Origin: Streptomyces sp. NBC_00582
Lineage (GTDB): Bacteria; Actinomycetota; Actinomycetes; Streptomycetales; Streptomycetaceae
Length of the DNA: 64,000 nucleotides
Assembly: GCF_036345155.1 (NCBI RefSeq)
Contig: NZ_CP107772.1
Coordinates: forward strand, 4,960,001 to 5,024,000
Reading direction: 5' to 3'
Both the position numbers and the translations under genes were made by a program. Positions within the stretch are counted from its first letter, which is position 1. Each line of letters starts with the position of its first letter. Shown piece by piece: positions 7,566-15,702 of this stretch. A model generated the notes under the pieces. The model worked only from the letters and a program-made list of their open reading frames with translations. It had not been told where the DNA came from and did not search any database.

Positions 7566-8633
7566 TCAGTTCCGGGGGGTGGTGACCGACTGGCCGTGCT
7601 GCTGACGCAGTTGGACCATCAGGGCGGTCAGCGTGTCGCTGGAGAGCGGGATCTGCTGACCGCGGATCGCCTGGGCGACCACCTTGCGGGTCAGTTTGTC
7701 CTCGGCCCTGACCGCTGACCGGGCGATCTCCAGCAGTTCCTCGGTGTCCGGGTCAGGTCGCCGACCACCGGTTGCTCGGGATGTGCCGTCAGTGACCGGT
7801 GGCGGAGTGACCGGCCGGTCAGTCACCGACGGGAGGTTGTCCGGGTGACCGTTGACCGGCTCGGTGACGGTCTGTCGGTCACTGACCGCCGGGGTAGTGT
7901 CCGACTGTCCACCCAGGTCAGCAGCCTTGGGCTCCTTGTCACGCTGGCTGCTGACCGGGCTGCCGCTGTCCGCCGGGGCACTGTCCCCGGCCAGTGTCGG
8001 GGCAGCCGGGGTCTGCTTGTCCAGGGACGGACGGGGCCGGTCGGTCAGGGCGGTGGCCGGCTGTCCGGCGCTGACCTGACCGGGCGGCGGCTGCTGGCGG
8101 CCGGCCCGGTCAGTCCGAGTGACCGGGAGACGCTCGGGCTGACCGGGGTGACCGGCCTGAGCGAGGTCATCGCGGTCACTTCGGTCGCTGGCCTTGACCG
8201 CCCCCCGGGCGATGAGGATGTACAGGTGCACCGCTCCGGCCAGGGCCAGCGGGGCGATGGTGGACAGCACCGCGACCACCGTGTCTCCGAGCCGCAGCCC
8301 GGTGGCCGATGTGTTCTCTTCGTTCAGCCTGACCGCGTGCAACGCGTTGGCCCAGATGCTGGCGGCGGTGGCCGTGCCGAAGAGCGTCCAGACGTAGAGC
8401 CGGGCGCGCAGCGGTGCGTCGCGCAGGACCAGCAGAGCGCGGATGCCGTACGCGATGAACCCGTCGATCACCAGAGGGAAGAGGTAGGTCAGCAGACCCC
8501 GGACGTGGATGGCGACGGCCATCTGCTGCAGGGCGTCGTACGACAGGGCGCATCCCGCACCACCGAGGGCGATGACGACCGCGCGGTCCCACCCGGTGAC
8601 ATGCGCCGTGCTCGGCGCGCTCGCGATGGTCAC
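7566..8633 (-). CDS. DUF2637 membrane protein (SpdB-like)
   Basis: 355 aa. The N-terminal 150 residues contain four hydrophobic segments (VVIALGGAGCALSYDALQQM, then LTYLFPLVIDGFIAYGI, then a third around YVWTLFGTATAASIWANAL, and a fourth ending AGAVHLYILIA), as in the DUF2637 domain of Streptomyces plasmid spread proteins. A long Pro/Thr/Asp-rich linker follows, and then a C-terminal helical domain (ELLEIARSAVRAEDKLTRK) that looks like a small DNA-binding domain. The likely role is in intramycelial spread or transfer. The ATG overlaps the whiB stop by four bases (ATGA). Confidence 0.8.
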   Translation of the reverse strand: MTIASAPSTAHVTGWDRAVVIALGGAGCALSYDALQQMAVAIHVRGLLTYLFPLVIDGFIAYGIRALLVLRDAPLRARLYVWTLFGTATAASIWANALHAVRLNEENTSATGLRLGDTVVAVLSTIAPLALAGAVHLYILIARGAVKASDRSDRDDLAQAGHPGQPERLPVTRTDRAGRQQPPPGQVSAGQPATALTDRPRPSLDKQTPAAPTLAGDSAPADSGSPVSSQRDKEPKAADLGGQSDTTPAVSDRQTVTEPVNGHPDNLPSVTDRPVTPPPVTDGTSRATGGRRPDPDTEELLEIARSAVRAEDKLTRKVVAQAIRGQQIPLSSDTLTALMVQLRQQHGQSVTTPRN

Positions 8634-9196
8634 GCCGCCGTCCCGAAGTCGTCGCGGCCCAGCTGCTTGCCGTCGGTCTCAGGGGGTGGGGTGTTCTGCG
8701 TGGTCTGCTCCAGGTCTCGGTTGCGCAGGGCTCGGCGGGTTTCGCGGTAGAGCTTCTGGGCGTGCTCCTCGCTGATCTTCAGGAGCCAGGCCAGGCGCTG
8801 TTCGGTGAGGCCGTGGCGGTAGGCGGCACGGACGACCGCGCGGCGCTCGGCCCTGGTGAGGTGGACGTCGCGCCCGGCGACGGTGGCGTTGACCCGGCTG
8901 TAGTCGAGGCGGCCGGCGAGGTTCTCGTGCAGCGGCTCGCGCTCCTCCTCGGTCATCCCGCCCCGTATGCCGTGGGTGTCGCCGCCTTCCAGGGCGGCGT
9001 CCAGGCAGGTGCGGCGGACCGGGCACTGGCCGCACAGCGACTTCGCCGCAGCGATCTTGGCGGTCTCGTCGGGCTCGGGGAAGAACGTGTCGGGGTCCAC
9101 CGGGTTGTACTCGGTGCTCTGGCAGACGGCCTGGTCCTGCCAGGTGTGGTCACCGAGCGACCGGTGGCGGGCAGGGCTGATCGTCGTGGTGGTCAT
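8630..9196 (-). CDS. WhiB-family transcriptional regulator
   Basis: 188 aa. The four iron-sulphur cysteines are at 25, 55, 58 and 64 (CGQCPVRRTC), followed by a GIRGG turn at 76-80, all expected of WhiB-like proteins. The tail after residue 100 is longer than in chromosomal WhiB proteins and carries a helix-turn-helix-like segment (TEQRLAWLLKISEEHAQKLY). WhiB proteins bind sigma factors and change promoter choice in actinobacteria. Lying between replication and spread genes, it probably controls element genes. The stop overlaps the DUF2637 start. Confidence 0.85.
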   Translation of the reverse strand: MTTTTISPARHRSLGDHTWQDQAVCQSTEYNPVDPDTFFPEPDETAKIAAAKSLCGQCPVRRTCLDAALEGGDTHGIRGGMTEEEREPLHENLAGRLDYSRVNATVAGRDVHLTRAERRAVVRAAYRHGLTEQRLAWLLKISEEHAQKLYRETRRALRNRDLEQTTQNTPPPETDGKQLGRDDFGTAA

Positions 9197-9313
9197 GCGG
9201 GTTGCTCCGATCGCTCTCCGCGCGCAGGGGCGTCGGCGGAGGGGTGCGCTGGGTCGGGAGGTGCATGGGGCGGCGCGCTGGAGGCGCGGCCCGGCGGTAC
9301 GGTCGGCGGTGGG

Positions 9314-10021
9314 TCAGGCGGCGGGACGGTGGCGTCTGCGGTCGACCGGCTCGAACTCGACCCGGGTGGTCATCTGCGCAAGTCGGGAGGTGACGCGGTC
9401 GCCGAGGTAGGCCCGGAGGTCCTTGATCGCCAGGTTGGTGGTGATCAGCGTCGGGAGCATGTGGTTGTACCGGCGGTTGATCAGCCGGTACGTCACTTCC
9501 TCGACCCACTCGGACGCCTTGGCCGCGCCGAGGTCGTCGATGATCAGCAGCGGGCACCGGCTGACGGCCGCCAGCTCCCGCTCGCTGTCCGCCCCGGGGC
9601 GAGGGCGCAGGTCGGCGTACAGGTCGGCGGCCGTGGTCGCGCGCCACCGCACGCCCACCCCGGTCCGCACCAGCTGTCGGACCGCCCCGTACGCCTGGTG
9701 GGTCTTGCCCGCGCCGACCACCCCGGCCATCAGCAGACTCGGGCCGGTGGCGACCTGCCGCCGGGCTCCCATGCTGGGCGCGACGGCCTGCTGGGCGACG
9801 TCCCGGACCCAGTCCAGGACCTGCGGATGGTCGGCGACCGCGCCCTGGTAGCGCGGGGGCATCGCGGCCAGCAGAGCGTCCAGCGGGGAGAAGGACTCGG
9901 GCTCGTCGACCAGGGCGGCGACGGCTGCCGGGTCGATGTTGCGGGCGGCCAGGATCCGGGCCATCCGGTCCAGGGTGCCTGCGCCGCCGAGCGTCTGCGG
10001 GTCGCGGGTACGGGTGCGCAT
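9314..10021 (-). CDS. DnaC/IstB-like helicase loader ATPase
   Basis: 235 aa from the ATG at 10021, whose A is the last base of the upstream stop (TGATG). The Walker A (AGVVGAGKTH, about 99-108) and Walker B (LLIIDDLG, about 158-165) motifs are complete. A downstream LITTNLAIKDL and a TSRLAQM arginine-finger-like stretch fit the DnaC/IstB AAA+ family. With the preceding initiator-like gene it forms a phage-type replication pair in which the initiator opens the origin and this protein loads the host helicase. An alternative start 16 codons upstream would overlap the initiator gene. Confidence 0.8.
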   Translation of the reverse strand: MRTRTRDPQTLGGAGTLDRMARILAARNIDPAAVAALVDEPESFSPLDALLAAMPPRYQGAVADHPQVLDWVRDVAQQAVAPSMGARRQVATGPSLLMAGVVGAGKTHQAYGAVRQLVRTGVGVRWRATTAADLYADLRPRPGADSERELAAVSRCPLLIIDDLGAAKASEWVEEVTYRLINRRYNHMLPTLITTNLAIKDLRAYLGDRVTSRLAQMTTRVEFEPVDRRRHRPAA

Positions 10022-11040
10022 CACAGCTCCTCGGCGTAGGCGGCGGCAGCGTCGACCGGGTTGGTCCACGCCTGGTGAGCGGGCACGTTAGGCCGGTTTC
10101 CCGGCCGCGCCAAACCGGCCGCCCGTGCGTTCATGGCGTCGTTGACCAGGCTCGGCAGGCGGCTGGGGTGGCCCTGGATCTCCGCGAAGCGCTTCAGTCC
10201 GGCGCGGACGTGCTCCGGGGCGATCGCCTCGCCGAGGAGTTTCTTGGCGATGCGGCCGAGGTGTCCGATCACGTCGCTGGGCGGACGCTCGTCGCACGCG
10301 GCGACGTACTCGCCGATCAGGTCGTTGACCGAGACGGTGGTGGCGGGCGCTGTGCGCCCCGTAGGGAATGAAGATCCAGGATCCAAGATCCTGGATCCAG
10401 GCGCCGAGCCCTCTCCGACGCTTCGGGGAGGCTTCGGGAAGCCCTCGGCGAATGCCTCCCGACCTGCGGCTTTCTCGTCACTGAGATCAGGGGTGCCGTC
10501 GAGGCCGACCAAGGGGTCCTGCCGTGCGGCCGGGGCCCCGCTCGGGGGGATGGGAGGCGGCGGGGCGGGCTGCGCGGACGGATCGAGGGTTCGGGGAGTG
10601 TTCTGCGAAGTCTCGCCGAGTCCTCGGGTAGGGGTGGGCGACGCTTCGGAGTGCCGGGTGCAGGTCCCCTTGCAAGGACCGCACCGGGCTGCCGCGTGGT
10701 GCTGCGGGCAGGAGGGCAGTCGGGACTGGCTGGCCTTGTCGATCTTCTGGTGCTCGGACCAGGTCACGACATGGAGGTAGCGGCGGCCGTCGCAGCCGGT
10801 GTACCGGCAGAGCAGGCCGGCGTTGGCGAGTTGCTGGAGGTCGTCCTCGACGTGGACCGACGTGTGCTCGGCCCGCAGGGGCCAGAGCAGCCCCGCGATG
10901 ATCGCGGCGTTGTCGCGATGGCGGCCGTGGTCGTCGGCCTGGGTGAGGAGGCCGAAGAACGTCCGCTCCGCCTCGACACTCACCTCGGCGAGCGACTCGG
11001 AGAAGAACGCCTCCGGCTTGATGGTCCGGATCCGTGCCAT
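10021..11040 (-). CDS. phage-type replication initiator
   Basis: 339 aa. The N-terminus, MARIRTIKPEAFFSESLAEV followed by FFGLLTQADDHGRHRDN, is typical of replication-organiser proteins of actinophages and integrative elements, a winged-helix domain of about 110 residues. A Cys/His-rich stretch follows (CPQHHAAARCGPCKGTC), then a long disordered linker, then a C-terminal helical segment (ISHVIGHLGRIAKK-like, about 245-290) of the DnaD type. It is translationally coupled to the DnaC-like gene. A perfect palindrome lies within its linker codons at 10373-10397 and could be the origin, as in lambda O. Confidence 0.75.
   Translation of the reverse strand: MARIRTIKPEAFFSESLAEVSVEAERTFFGLLTQADDHGRHRDNAAIIAGLLWPLRAEHTSVHVEDDLQQLANAGLLCRYTGCDGRRYLHVVTWSEHQKIDKASQSRLPSCPQHHAAARCGPCKGTCTRHSEASPTPTRGLGETSQNTPRTLDPSAQPAPPPPIPPSGAPAARQDPLVGLDGTPDLSDEKAAGREAFAEGFPKPPRSVGEGSAPGSRILDPGSSFPTGRTAPATTVSVNDLIGEYVAACDERPPSDVIGHLGRIAKKLLGEAIAPEHVRAGLKRFAEIQGHPSRLPSLVNDAMNARAAGLARPGNRPNVPAHQAWTNPVDAAAAYAEEL
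10373..10397. repeat. 11-bp inverted repeat inside the initiator gene
   Basis: GATCCAGGATC (10373-10383), three bases, then GATCCTGGATC (10387-10397). The arms match perfectly. It lies in the weakly constrained linker part of the initiator gene, so protein coding does not explain it. Candidate initiator-binding site or origin. Confidence 0.5.
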
Positions 11041-11041
11041 G

Positions 11042-11362
11042 TCAGCGGCCTCGACCGACGAGATCGCTGCGGGTGAGGGTCGCGGTGGTGAGGTCGAGGG
11101 TGTGAGGGCGGGCCCAGTTCACGTCCGGCCAGACCCGCATGATCCAGCGTGCCGCGACCCTGGCGGTCGTCCGGCTCAGCTCGACCGTTGCCCCACCCGC
11201 GTCCTTAGCGACGGTGTGCGGGTGGGGCCACGTCTGCGCGGGGTCGGTGAGGCTGACGCGGATGGTGGCCACCCCGGGGATCATGTCGGCGAGCTGGGCC
11301 GCGAGGCGGTGCTGGCGGGCCGTGTCCGGGCATGCCGGGGTTTCGCTCGGCATGGCGAGCAT
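11042..11362 (-). CDS. hypothetical protein at the head of the replication operon
   Basis: 106 aa from an ATG with GGAG seven bases upstream; the frame is open to 11410 without a better site. Sequence such as RQHRLAAQLADMIPGVATIR, then VSLTDPAQTWPHPH and WIMRVWPDVNWAR is protein-like. I recall similar short proteins upstream of replication genes on Streptomyces elements but no known function. It ends one base before the initiator start, so it is probably the first gene of a six- to eight-gene minus-strand operon. Confidence 0.6.
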   Translation of the reverse strand: MLAMPSETPACPDTARQHRLAAQLADMIPGVATIRVSLTDPAQTWPHPHTVAKDAGGATVELSRTTARVAARWIMRVWPDVNWARPHTLDLTTATLTRSDLVGRGR

Positions 11363-11459
11363 GTGATACTCCGTTGTTCGTAGGAGTGCGGTGCGGCGGT
11401 TCTCGTGCAAAAGCCCCGCTGCCCGCGAGATGTGAATCGGCGCCTTCGGGGTGCCAGCC

Positions 11460-11494
11460 CGGCGTCCAGGAGTTGGTAGCTCCCGGGCGCCGGT
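11460..11494 (-). promoter_or_regulatory. long hairpin upstream of the replication operon
   Basis: CCGGCGTCCAGGAG (11460-11473) pairs with CTCCCGGGCGCCGG (11481-11494) over 14 bp with two imperfect pairs and a 7-base loop. It lies about 100 bases upstream of the first replication gene, in the expected leader. It may be an attenuator or protein-binding structure. No role is proven. Confidence 0.35.
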
Positions 11495-11720
11495 GCAGTT
11501 TTCCGGGCTTACCCTGCCCGGTCGGTCTGCCCGTCTCGTATACGTGCCTCCTTCTTGCCGTCGCCCCCCAGGCGGGCTGCCCGGCGAGCGACGACGAACA
11601 TATGCGCAGGTCGCGCCAAGATCCAGCCCTATCTAGAGGCGCCACAGAGAGGCCGAAGTCGAAGATCGAGCAGGGGTGCGGAGCACCCCGTCTTTCGCTA
11701 GGCTGAAGCTATTCCGACTC

Positions 11721-11766
11721 AACGAAAAAGTCAACGCATCGACGTTCCTTCGGTTTGACGAAAAAC
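11721..11766. promoter_or_regulatory. repeated operator-like motif before the XRE gene
   Basis: AACGAAAAAG (11721-11730) recurs as GACGAAAAAC (11757-11766), 36 bases on, in an AT-rich stretch between the divergent XRE gene and replication operon. This is a likely binding region for the XRE regulator. The rest of 11363-11775 holds only the hairpin at 11460-11494. Confidence 0.4.
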
Positions 11767-11775
11767 GAGGTTGAG

Positions 11776-12675
11776 ATGTCTGCTCGCCACTTCGACCGAC
11801 ATCGTGTGCGCACGGTGCGGCGAGCTGCCGAGATCTCGCAGGCCGAGGTGGCCGCGGCCCTCGGCGTGGCCGACTCGACGGTCGCCGGCTGGGAATCCGG
11901 GGACGCGGTCCCCGACGCGGAGAAGCTGCCCGCGCTGGCCCGTGTCCTCAACCGGGGGCTGGACGGCCTCTTTCCGCGTACCGGACTGCCTGATCTGACG
12001 GACCTGCGGTGCGATGCCGGCTACTACCAGTACGAAACGGCAACTCTGATCGGAACCAAGAGCGCCGGTCCGGTGGCGGGAGCCGAACGCGGGGAGCGGC
12101 GGCTCAAGGACAAGTACGTCCCGGCCCTGGCGGCGGCGTACCGGGTGAGCGAGGAGGAGCTGCGGCGGGCAGAGGACCGGTCGATCGCCAAGACCCAGGA
12201 GACACAAGCCGGCCAGTCCGCCGAGGATGGCGGCACCGTCCCGGTCTCCTCGGGGCCACCCGGCACACTGGGCGAGAAGATCACTCTGATCCTGGAGCGC
12301 TCGTACCCCGGGCAGCAGGGGCCGCCGACGGACCCGGAGATCGCCGACGCCGTCAATGCTCATGCCGGGTCGAAGGTCATCACCGGGGAGGGCGTCCGGG
12401 ATCTCCGGACCGGTGTCGCGGAAACGGCTTCGCCCGTCGTTCTTGAGGGCCTGGCCGCCTTCTTCGGTGTGTCCCCGATGTACTTCCAGCCGGACGATGC
12501 CGTGGCCCGTCAGGTCTACGAGGGCCTCCGGCTCCTGTCAGCGTCAAGGAGCGGGGCCGTGGGCCGGGTCAGGGGTCGGGGGACGGGCTCCCAGGGATTG
12601 CCGGCGAACGTCATGGAATTCGTCAACGACCTGGTCACGGAGCTGGAGCAGAGAGAACCGGAGGCGAACGAGTAG
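11776..12675 (+). CDS. XRE-family regulator of the mobile module
   Basis: 299 aa from an ATG with GAGG five bases upstream. The N-terminal helix-turn-helix (about 10-62) reads HRVRTVRRAAEISQAEVAAA, then LGVADSTVAGWESG. A second HTH-like segment lies at about 200-245 (DPEIADAVNAHAGSK, LEGLAAFFGVSPMYF), an arrangement seen in phage and element repressors that lack an ImmA partner. It is divergent from the replication and transfer operon, so it probably acts as the master repressor or activator of the element. Confidence 0.8.
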   Translation: MSARHFDRHRVRTVRRAAEISQAEVAAALGVADSTVAGWESGDAVPDAEKLPALARVLNRGLDGLFPRTGLPDLTDLRCDAGYYQYETATLIGTKSAGPVAGAERGERRLKDKYVPALAAAYRVSEEELRRAEDRSIAKTQETQAGQSAEDGGTVPVSSGPPGTLGEKITLILERSYPGQQGPPTDPEIADAVNAHAGSKVITGEGVRDLRTGVAETASPVVLEGLAAFFGVSPMYFQPDDAVARQVYEGLRLLSASRSGAVGRVRGRGTGSQGLPANVMEFVNDLVTELEQREPEANE

Positions 12676-12681
12676 CACCCT

Positions 12682-12707
12682 GTCCGGGACTCCGAAGAGC
12701 CCCGGAC
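12682..12707. terminator. hairpin between convergent genes
   Basis: GTCCGGG (12682-12688) pairs with CCCGGAC (12701-12707) across a 12-base loop, between the stop of the XRE gene and the stop of the convergent amidohydrolase gene. It could work in both directions. Confidence 0.5.
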
Positions 12708-12717
12708 GTGCTGTCAC

Positions 12718-13914
12718 CTACGGCTGTGCGGTCGTCTCGCGCGGCTCGTGCCGCTGCCCTGCTGCCACCACCGTCCGGACCGCCTGCAACGCGGTGAGGT
12801 CCTCAAGGGGATCTCCGTCGACCACCAGCAGGTCCGCCCGGAACCCGGGAGCGATTCGCCCCGTCGTGTCGCCCAGCCCCAGCGCACCAGCCGCGTCGGC
12901 GGTCGCCATATCGAGGATCTTGCTGTTCGGCAGGCCCAGGTGCGCGTAGAACGACAGGGCGGGCACCAGTCCGTCGAACCCCGTGCGCTGGACCCCGGCG
13001 TCGGTTCCGGCGATGAGCTTTGCGCCGGCCTCCGCCATCTGCCGTACGAGGTCGAACATGGCAGCCGCCCGTTCCTCGCCGAAGAAGCGGGGGAGCATCT
13101 GCCAGTGAGGGCTGACGGCAGGGCAGACGGCGATGCCCCGGTCGATGATCTGCTTCAGGACGTCCTGGCGAAGGTCGAAGCCGTCGTTCGTCATCCACGT
13201 GCAGTGCTCGATCGTGTCGACGCCTGCTGCCACGGCGGCGACGATGCCGTCCGTACCGTGAGCGTGGGCTGCCACCGGCACTCCGGTCTGATGGGCCTCG
13301 TCCACCAGGGCCTGGAGTTCCTCCAGGGTGAACTGGCTCTGCCAGCTCTTCGGCCCGTCCTTGGTCAGACCGCCTCCGGTAACCATCGCCTTGATCACCC
13401 CGGCGCCCGCCGAGATGTTGTACCGCACGAGGTCACGGACCTCAGCCACACCGGAAACCTCACCTCCGAGGAAGTGGCAGTGCCCGCCGGGAGGCGTCGC
13501 GGGCGTACCCGCGGACACGATCCGCGGGCCCGGCCTGCCGCCACGGGCGATCTCCTCGTCCAAGCGCAGGGCAAGGCCGTCACGGTCGCCCAGGTCACGG
13601 ACCGTCGTCACACCGCTGCGCAGGAGCTGCTCCGCGCGAAGCCGCATGTCACTCAGCAGGGTCTCGTCGCTGGACGCCTGGAGCACGGCCACGGGGTCCG
13701 CGCCTCCGTCGAACGCGAGGTGGACGTGGGCGTCGATGAGACCGGGCACGATCGTTCCCGTGGGGAACGCGAGCCGCGCCACGTCCGTGCCGACCCGCTC
13801 CGCAAGCTGCGCGCGTGGTCCCACCGCCGTGATCGAGTCTCCCTCGACGAGGATGGCGCCGTCATCCAGGTACTTCCCGGAGCTGACAAGAACCCGTCCT
13901 GCGGTGATCAGCAT
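12718..13914 (-). CDS. amidohydrolase (imidazolonepropionase/prolidase-like)
   Basis: 398 aa. The metal-binding DAHVH motif (D61, H63, H65), a likely carbamylated Lys in VIKAMVTGG, His in VAAHAHG and EHCTW, and the catalytic Asp in AGTDAG fit the amidohydrolase superfamily, closest to the Xaa-Pro dipeptidase / imidazolonepropionase-like branch. It is cytosolic with no signal peptide. The N- and C-terminal beta-sandwich (DGDPLEDLTALQAVRTVVA) is complete. It begins 27 bases after the 7-TM gene and is probably the third gene of the IrrE / 7-TM operon. The substrate is unknown; a small N-acyl or dipeptide-like compound is a guess. Confidence 0.8.
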   Translation of the reverse strand: MLITAGRVLVSSGKYLDDGAILVEGDSITAVGPRAQLAERVGTDVARLAFPTGTIVPGLIDAHVHLAFDGGADPVAVLQASSDETLLSDMRLRAEQLLRSGVTTVRDLGDRDGLALRLDEEIARGGRPGPRIVSAGTPATPPGGHCHFLGGEVSGVAEVRDLVRYNISAGAGVIKAMVTGGGLTKDGPKSWQSQFTLEELQALVDEAHQTGVPVAAHAHGTDGIVAAVAAGVDTIEHCTWMTNDGFDLRQDVLKQIIDRGIAVCPAVSPHWQMLPRFFGEERAAAMFDLVRQMAEAGAKLIAGTDAGVQRTGFDGLVPALSFYAHLGLPNSKILDMATADAAGALGLGDTTGRIAPGFRADLLVVDGDPLEDLTALQAVRTVVAAGQRHEPRETTAQP

Positions 13915-13941
13915 CTGGTCCCTCCTTGATCTTCGGTGCGG

Positions 13942-15057
13942 TCAGGCAGACAGGCGCAGCGCGTCCGACACGGCTATCAGCTGACGAACGTCCGCTTCTC
14001 GGTTGTCCTCCTCGGGCACTGCCAGCCGTACCGCCGGACGGGGGACGAGCGTGCCCTTCCCCATCGTGTCCACAGCGCGCCGAAGGCGGTCCGCCAACAC
14101 GGCCGGAGGGAGAGCGAGCACTTCGATGTCCTCCGACGCGTCGACCAGGTGTGGGCTGACATCGACCAGTCCGTCACGGCACTCCACTATCCGTCGGTGG
14201 TAGCGACGGTGCACACCGCGCGCCCGCCACCGGTCCCACAGCCCGGACGAAGCGGGCCGCAGCACGTTCTCGGGGTACGCCTCGGCGAGCAGCTGCCACA
14301 GCGGAGCCAGCCGACGGTGGTCACGGCGACGCCGCAGCCAGAGCCGCGCCGACGTGACCCTCGCGCGGGCCCCCGGGTAGGTGACGCCCACGAAGAAGAG
14401 CAGGATGGACACCACGAGCAGGAACGCGACACCTGCCATGAGCGGCTGTGGCACGGTCCCGCCGCTCCACCGGATGGCGACGAAGACCGCTCGGACCGCG
14501 CAGGCCACCGCCATCGCGCTGAGGCCGACGGCGGCCATCCACAGGCCCGTGGCGTGCGGTCGCCGTGACATTCGGGCATAGCGTCGGGTCCAGCGACCGG
14601 CGGCGCCGAGGGCGTACATGAGGTACAGGCCGGCGCCGCCGTAGAAGAAGGCGATCTGGGGAATCGTCATGTCCGCCGTGCTGAAGGAACCGGCGAACAC
14701 GTCGTGCGGGACCGACAGCGCGGCGACCGTGATCGCCAATGCCACGGCCGCGACGAGGAGTGCTTCCCGCCTGGCACGGAGCCGACCGGCCTGCCCGTCG
14801 GCCGAGTACAGGTAGAAGCACATCAGGAAGTAGACCGTCAGCAGGAGCAGCACGTTCTGCACCAGCTTCGCGGTGCCGTGCCCGGCCACGGTGTCGACGC
14901 CCGAGGCGCCGCCAGGCATGGCCAGCGGATACGACAGCGCGGCGCTCAGCAGGCACAACGTGACGGAACGAAGCGGCGCGTCATGAGGCGCTCGGGACCA
15001 CTGGTACAGCTTCCAGACGACCGCGACCGCGAGGCCCAGGAGGATCACTTCGGTCAC
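13942..15057 (-). CDS. 7-TM protein of the MAB_1171c family (DUF6545 tail)
   Basis: 371 aa. About seven hydrophobic segments lie in residues 1-235 (for example VILLGLAVAVVWKLYQW, LVQNVLLLLTVYFLMCFYLY, AFLLVVSILLFFVGVTYPG). A cytoplasmic domain of about 130 residues follows (LAPLWQLLAEAYPENVL, later RYHRRIVECRDGLV and ADRLRRAVDTMGKG). This architecture matches proteins annotated as MAB_1171c family putative transporter with a DUF6545 tail. Transport has not been shown for them, and a sensor role is as likely. It starts three bases after the IrrE-like gene, which suggests that they function together. Confidence 0.75.
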   Translation of the reverse strand: MTEVILLGLAVAVVWKLYQWSRAPHDAPLRSVTLCLLSAALSYPLAMPGGASGVDTVAGHGTAKLVQNVLLLLTVYFLMCFYLYSADGQAGRLRARREALLVAAVALAITVAALSVPHDVFAGSFSTADMTIPQIAFFYGGAGLYLMYALGAAGRWTRRYARMSRRPHATGLWMAAVGLSAMAVACAVRAVFVAIRWSGGTVPQPLMAGVAFLLVVSILLFFVGVTYPGARARVTSARLWLRRRRDHRRLAPLWQLLAEAYPENVLRPASSGLWDRWRARGVHRRYHRRIVECRDGLVDVSPHLVDASEDIEVLALPPAVLADRLRRAVDTMGKGTLVPRPAVRLAVPEEDNREADVRQLIAVSDALRLSA

Positions 15058-15060
15058 GGG

Positions 15061-15702
15061 TCAGAGCCACCCTCGCCGGTCACCCAGCGCCGCCTGAACC
15101 CGTCGGACCGAGGGGTCCTCGGAGAGCGGGGTGACGTGGTCGAGCACCGACGACCACTCCAGGATGATCGTGGCCGCGAGTTCGACGGCGCACTCTTCCC
15201 CGTCGTCGTACGAGCACCGGCGGGCCACACGCCGGATCAGGGCGGGATCAAGCACCGGGATCATCGTGGCCCAGCCTTCGACGAAGTCGTCCGGAGCTTC
15301 CTGCTCCTCCTCGACCGGCTCTTCCTCGGCCACGATGATGTGGAACACCTCGTGCAGGATGATGTGGTCCTGATGCAGAGGAGTCGTTTCCTGCTGGTAG
15401 AGGACCACGTCCATCTGTGGTGTGTCGACCCACAGCCCCGACGGTCCGGGTTTCTCCAGCGGGAAGGGCCGCAGGACGATCGGGCGTCCACGCCTCTCGC
15501 CGAGTGCCCGACAGAGTTCCTTCACGTCCAGCGGCGGCTGGATACCGAGGCTCTGTAGCTCGCTCCGTAGTCGGCGGTGCAGGTCTCGCTCCACCGTTCG
15601 CTTCTGAGCCGTGCGCCACCGCCCCAGCCGCCGGCGGCTCGCTCCGCCCAGCGCGGGCAACTTGGGCTGAGCCGCATCGCGGTCTCTTCTTCCAGGCCAC
15701 AT
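15061..15702 (-). CDS. ImmA/IrrE-type metallopeptidase
   Basis: 213 aa from the ATG at 15702, chosen because GGAGGG lies seven bases upstream; the frame is open to 15801. The zinc-protease motif H117-E118-x-x-H121 (ILHEVFHIIVAEEE) is intact, with a later Glu/Asp-rich third-ligand region. IrrE/ImmA proteases cut or sense repressors, but no XRE partner is adjacent, which is unusual; the nearest is at 11776 on the other strand. It is the first gene of an operon with the 7-TM protein and the amidohydrolase. The N-terminal 50 residues are basic. Confidence 0.8.
   Translation of the reverse strand: MWPGRRDRDAAQPKLPALGGASRRRLGRWRTAQKRTVERDLHRRLRSELQSLGIQPPLDVKELCRALGERRGRPIVLRPFPLEKPGPSGLWVDTPQMDVVLYQQETTPLHQDHIILHEVFHIIVAEEEPVEEEQEAPDDFVEGWATMIPVLDPALIRRVARRCSYDDGEECAVELAATIILEWSSVLDHVTPLSEDPSVRRVQAALGDRRGWL

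Noticed and set aside
7850..8120. Many TGTCCG/CGGTCA repeats as further operator copies
   Set aside because: They lie in the Pro/Asp/Thr-rich linker codons of the DUF2637 gene and do not form the CGGACA-N3-TGTCCG palindrome.
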